This document shows, in pieces, positions 36,778 through 39,369 of a stretch of 39,369 nt of DNA. Numbering within the stretch: position 1 is the first letter of the stretch; every line of letters begins with the position of its first letter. The position numbers were made by a program, and so were the translations under genes. The DNA lies in the NCBI GenBank assembly GCA_030529995.1, contig JAUMVT010000016.1:1-39369 (forward strand), written 5' to 3'. This DNA comes from Clostridia bacterium. Its GTDB lineage: Bacteria > Bacillota > Clostridia > Christensenellales > Aristaeellaceae. Below the pieces are notes generated by a model. The model did not search any database. It had not been told where the DNA came from and saw nothing but the letters and a program-made list of their open reading frames with translations.

Positions 36778-39369
36778 AGGCTTTCCTTCAGCTCCGCAAT
36801 GCGGCCTTCCAGGGCAGCTGCCTTCTGCTTGTTGGTCTCCAGCTTTTCCTTTTCCTGCTGCACCAGTACCGCAGGAGCCTTCGCTACAAAGCCGGGGTTA
36901 TTCAGCTTGCCTTCCGCCCGGGCAACTTCCTTATTCAGGTTCTCCAGTTCCTTATTCAGCCGGGCGATTTCCTTGGCGAAATCCACCAAGTCGCCCAGAG
37001 GAATAAACAGCTCGGCGGCTGCTGTCACGGCACTGACGGTCTTCTCCTTGACCTCGTCCCGGCTGCTGATCATCTCCACAGAAGATGCCCATGCCAGGCG
37101 GCCGAAGTACACGGAAGTTTCCGCCAATGCGTCAGCCCAGCCCTCTTTGGGCAGGAGCATCAGCCGGGTGCGCTTGCCGGCAGCCACGTTCATTTCGCTG
37201 CGCAGGTTACGGATGCTGCGGATGATTTCCATCACCCCCTGCATCTTCGCTTCTTCCGCAGGGAAGTCGTAAGCAGCCTTCACTTCCGGCCACTTGGACA
37301 GCATCAGGAAGCCTTCCGTACCCGGCAGATACTTATACACCTGCTCCGTCAGGAAAGGCATGAAGGGATGCAGCAGCTTCAGCAGGCCTTCCAGCACATA
37401 CAGCAGCACAGCCTGCACGTTGCGCTTTGCGCTTTCGTCCTCGCCGGTCAGGCGGGACTTGGCCAGCTCAATGTACCAGTCGCAGAATTCGCTCCACGCA
37501 AAGTCATAGATCCGGTTGGCGGACAGGCCGAAGTCGCCCTCCTCATTGTGGGCGGAAATATCCCGGACAGCATCCTGGAAGCGGGTCAGAATCCACTGAT
37601 CCGCCAAGGTCAGCAGCGCAGGATCAATTTCATGCCGCTCGTCCACATTCATCAGCACAAAGCGGGAAGCGTTCCAAACCTTGTTGGCAAAGTTCCGGGC
37701 TGCCTCCACCTTGCTTTCGATGTAACGGGTATCGTTTCCGGGGCTGACTCCCAGCAGCAGGGAGAAGCGGAGAGCATCCGCGCCGTACTGATCAATTACT
37801 TCCAGGGGATCCACGCCGTTCCCCAGGGACTTGGACATCTTCCGTCCCTGTTCATCACGCACAAGGCCATGGATCAGCACGGTTTTGAAGGGCACATCCC
37901 CCATTTGCTCCATGCCGGAGAAAATCATCCGGGCAACCCAGAAGAAAATAATGTCATAGCCCGTCACCAGCATGCTGGTGGGGTAGAAATACTTCAGGTC
38001 TTCCGTTTCATCCGGCCAGCCCAGGGTAGAGAAGGGCCACAGAGCGCTGGAGAACCAGGTATCCAGCACCTCCTCATCCTGATGAATATGCTCACTGCCG
38101 CACTTGGGGCAATGGGTCAGATCCGTACGGGAAACGCTCATCTCGCCGCAGTCATCGCAGTACCAAGCAGGAATCCGATGCCCCCACCACAGCTTGCGGC
38201 TGATGCACCAGTCACGGATGTTTTCCATCCAGTTCAGGTAAGTCTTGGAGAAGCGATCCGGCACAAAGGCAATGCGGCCATCCTTGACGCACGCAATGGC
38301 CGGCTCAGCCAGGGGCTTCATGTCCACAAACCACTGCTTGGACACCATGGGTTCCACGGTGGTATGGCAGCGGTAGCAGGTGCCCACCTCGTGCTTCAGG
38401 GGCTCCACAGACTTCAGATAGCCGCCTGCCGTCAGGTCGGCAACAATGGCCTTCCGTGCCTCCGCGGTGGTCATGCCGGCATACTTGCCGCAGTCCAGCA
38501 CACGAGGCTCGTTCACCGTCGCCTTGCCGGATGCAAAAAGCTCATCATTCTCCGCCTTGTCCGCAGCACCGGTCATGTGGCCATCGTAGGTAAACACCCG
38601 GACAATGGGCAGCTGATGCCGCTGACCCACTTCGTAGTCATTGGGGTCATGAGCAGGGGTAATCTTCACCACGCCGGTGCCCTTGGTCATGTCCGCATGC
38701 TCATCGCACACAATGGGGATTTCCTTGTTCAGCAGGGGCAGAATCACATGGCAGCCATGGAGATGGGCATACCGGGGATCCTCCGCATTGATGGCCACTG
38801 CCGTATCGCCCAGCATGGTTTCGGGACGGGTGGTAGCCAGCTCCAGCATTTCGCCGGTTTCCTTCACCGGGTAGAGCAGGTGCCAGAAGTTGCCGTCCTT
38901 CTCTTCATACTCCACCTCCGCATCGGAAATGGACGTATTGCAGCAGGGACACCAGTTCACCAGGCGGCTGCCACGATAAATTAAGCCCTTTTCATACAGG
39001 CGGCAGAACACTTCCCGGACAGCCCGGCTGCAGCCTTCATCCATGGTGAAGCGTTCACGGCTCCAGTCGCAGCTTGCGCCCATACGCCGCTGCTGCTGAG
39101 TGATGCGGTTGCCGTACTGTTCCTTCCATGCCCAGGCACGCTCCAGGAATGCTTCCCGGCCGATGCCTTCCTTGGTCAGGCCTTCCTTGGCCATGGCAGC
39201 CACGATCTTTACTTCCGTTGCAATGGCAGCATGATCCGTGCCGGGCAGCCACAGGGTGGGGTCTCCCTTCATGCGGTGATAGCGAATGGCTGCATCCTGC
39301 AGGGTGCAGTCCATGGCGTGACCCATGTGGAGCTGCCCCGTAATGTTAGGCGGCGGCATCACAATGGTA
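36774..39369 (-). CDS. valS: valyl-tRNA synthetase (5' end outside the window)
   Basis: Charges tRNA-Val. The frame is open to the right edge, where it reads TIVMPPPN, so only about the first 20-50 residues are missing. HMGH in QLHMGHAMD is the HIGH motif, and KMSKS is present in GRKMSKSLGNGVDP. The editing domain (ATTRPETMLGDTAVAIN and DPNDYEVGQRH) is intact, as are the zinc-type CxxC pairs (CDDCGE, CPKCGS), the DALRFSLL anticodon-domain entry and the C-terminal coiled coil. It heads the minus-strand operon seen here. Confidence 0.97.
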   Translation of the reverse strand, partial: TIVMPPPNITGQLHMGHAMDCTLQDAAIRYHRMKGDPTLWLPGTDHAAIATEVKIVAAMAKEGLTKEGIGREAFLERAWAWKEQYGNRITQQQRRMGASCDWSRERFTMDEGCSRAVREVFCRLYEKGLIYRGSRLVNWCPCCNTSISDAEVEYEEKDGNFWHLLYPVKETGEMLELATTRPETMLGDTAVAINAEDPRYAHLHGCHVILPLLNKEIPIVCDEHADMTKGTGVVKITPAHDPNDYEVGQRHQLPIVRVFTYDGHMTGAADKAENDELFASGKATVNEPRVLDCGKYAGMTTAEARKAIVADLTAGGYLKSVEPLKHEVGTCYRCHTTVEPMVSKQWFVDMKPLAEPAIACVKDGRIAFVPDRFSKTYLNWMENIRDWCISRKLWWGHRIPAWYCDDCGEMSVSRTDLTHCPKCGSEHIHQDEEVLDTWFSSALWPFSTLGWPDETEDLKYFYPTSMLVTGYDIIFFWVARMIFSGMEQMGDVPFKTVLIHGLVRDEQGRKMSKSLGNGVDPLEVIDQYGADALRFSLLLGVSPGNDTRYIESKVEAARNFANKVWNASRFVLMNVDERHEIDPALLTLADQWILTRFQDAVRDISAHNEEGDFGLSANRIYDFAWSEFCDWYIELAKSRLTGEDESAKRNVQAVLLYVLEGLLKLLHPFMPFLTEQVYKYLPGTEGFLMLSKWPEVKAAYDFPAEEAKMQGVMEIIRSIRNLRSEMNVAAGKRTRLMLLPKEGWADALAETSVYFGRLAWASSVEMISSRDEVKEKTVSAVTAAAELFIPLGDLVDFAKEIARLNKELENLNKEVARAEGKLNNPGFVAKAPAVLVQQEKEKLETNKQKAAALEGRIAELKESL

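Noticed and set aside
37368-38984. A 538-codon plus-strand open frame
   Set aside because: It is opposite valS; the sequence is His/Gln-rich as antisense frames are, with no recognisable domain.

Overview
The window joins two unlike pieces of DNA. Positions 1 to about 14,255 are the right end of an integrated mobile element, most like the early or DNA-metabolism region of a large temperate phage. Positions from about 14,256 to 39,369 are host chromosome. The host looks like an anaerobic member of the Clostridia, probably an Oscillospirales-type gut bacterium. The grounds are the fused IspH–ribosomal S1 gene, the HutP-like gene before cmk, the two-subunit iron-sulfur fumarase, the cytidylate-kinase-like protein, and a Firmicutes-type LexA box before a Y-family polymerase. 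The element is visibly richer in A+T than the host genes.

Element, 1-12.8 kb: almost all genes read rightward and are packed with ATGA-type overlaps. The recognisable ones are the C-terminal half of the RNA ligase RtcB, the anaerobic ribonucleotide reductase NrdD with its activase NrdG, a GIY-YIG nuclease, a dUTPase, a DUF3310 protein, a RuvC-like resolvase and a calcineurin-like phosphoesterase. A degenerate HD-domain protein, a DUF6275 protein, a DUF551-like protein and a stub of an XF1762-like protein follow. About a dozen further small proteins are unknown. One gene, an orphan IS3-OrfA-like helix-turn-helix protein, reads leftward. No capsid, tail, portal, terminase or conjugation gene is visible, so the rest of the element lies to the left of the window.

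The clearest unusual feature is a group I intron of 792 nt inside nrdD. It lies exactly before the codon for the active-site cysteine, carries an HNH endonuclease gene, and has a legible P1 helix, S motif and 3' end. The second is the RuvC-like gene, which has an in-frame TAG six codons after its natural start and upstream of its first catalytic aspartate. None of the roughly 50 genes in the window ends in TAG.

Junction, 12.8-14.45 kb: a terminator, a tyrosine integrase, then tRNA-Met and initiator tRNA-fMet on the minus strand with their promoter and terminator. The integrase faces the 3' end of tRNA-Met, the usual layout for tRNA-targeted integration.

Chromosome: hutP-like–cmk–plsC–ispH/rpsA–rsmF (plus strand); a Y-family polymerase with a LexA-type operator (minus); yitT-like, DMT transporter, TrmH-family methyltransferase and SEC-C protein (plus); a secreted protein and a cytidylate-kinase-like protein (minus); a four-gene Gld-like ABC exporter cluster (plus); an unknown protein (minus); then a tight minus-strand operon valS–folC–rsmH–rsmI–fumarase alpha–fumarase beta. 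valS runs off the right edge.
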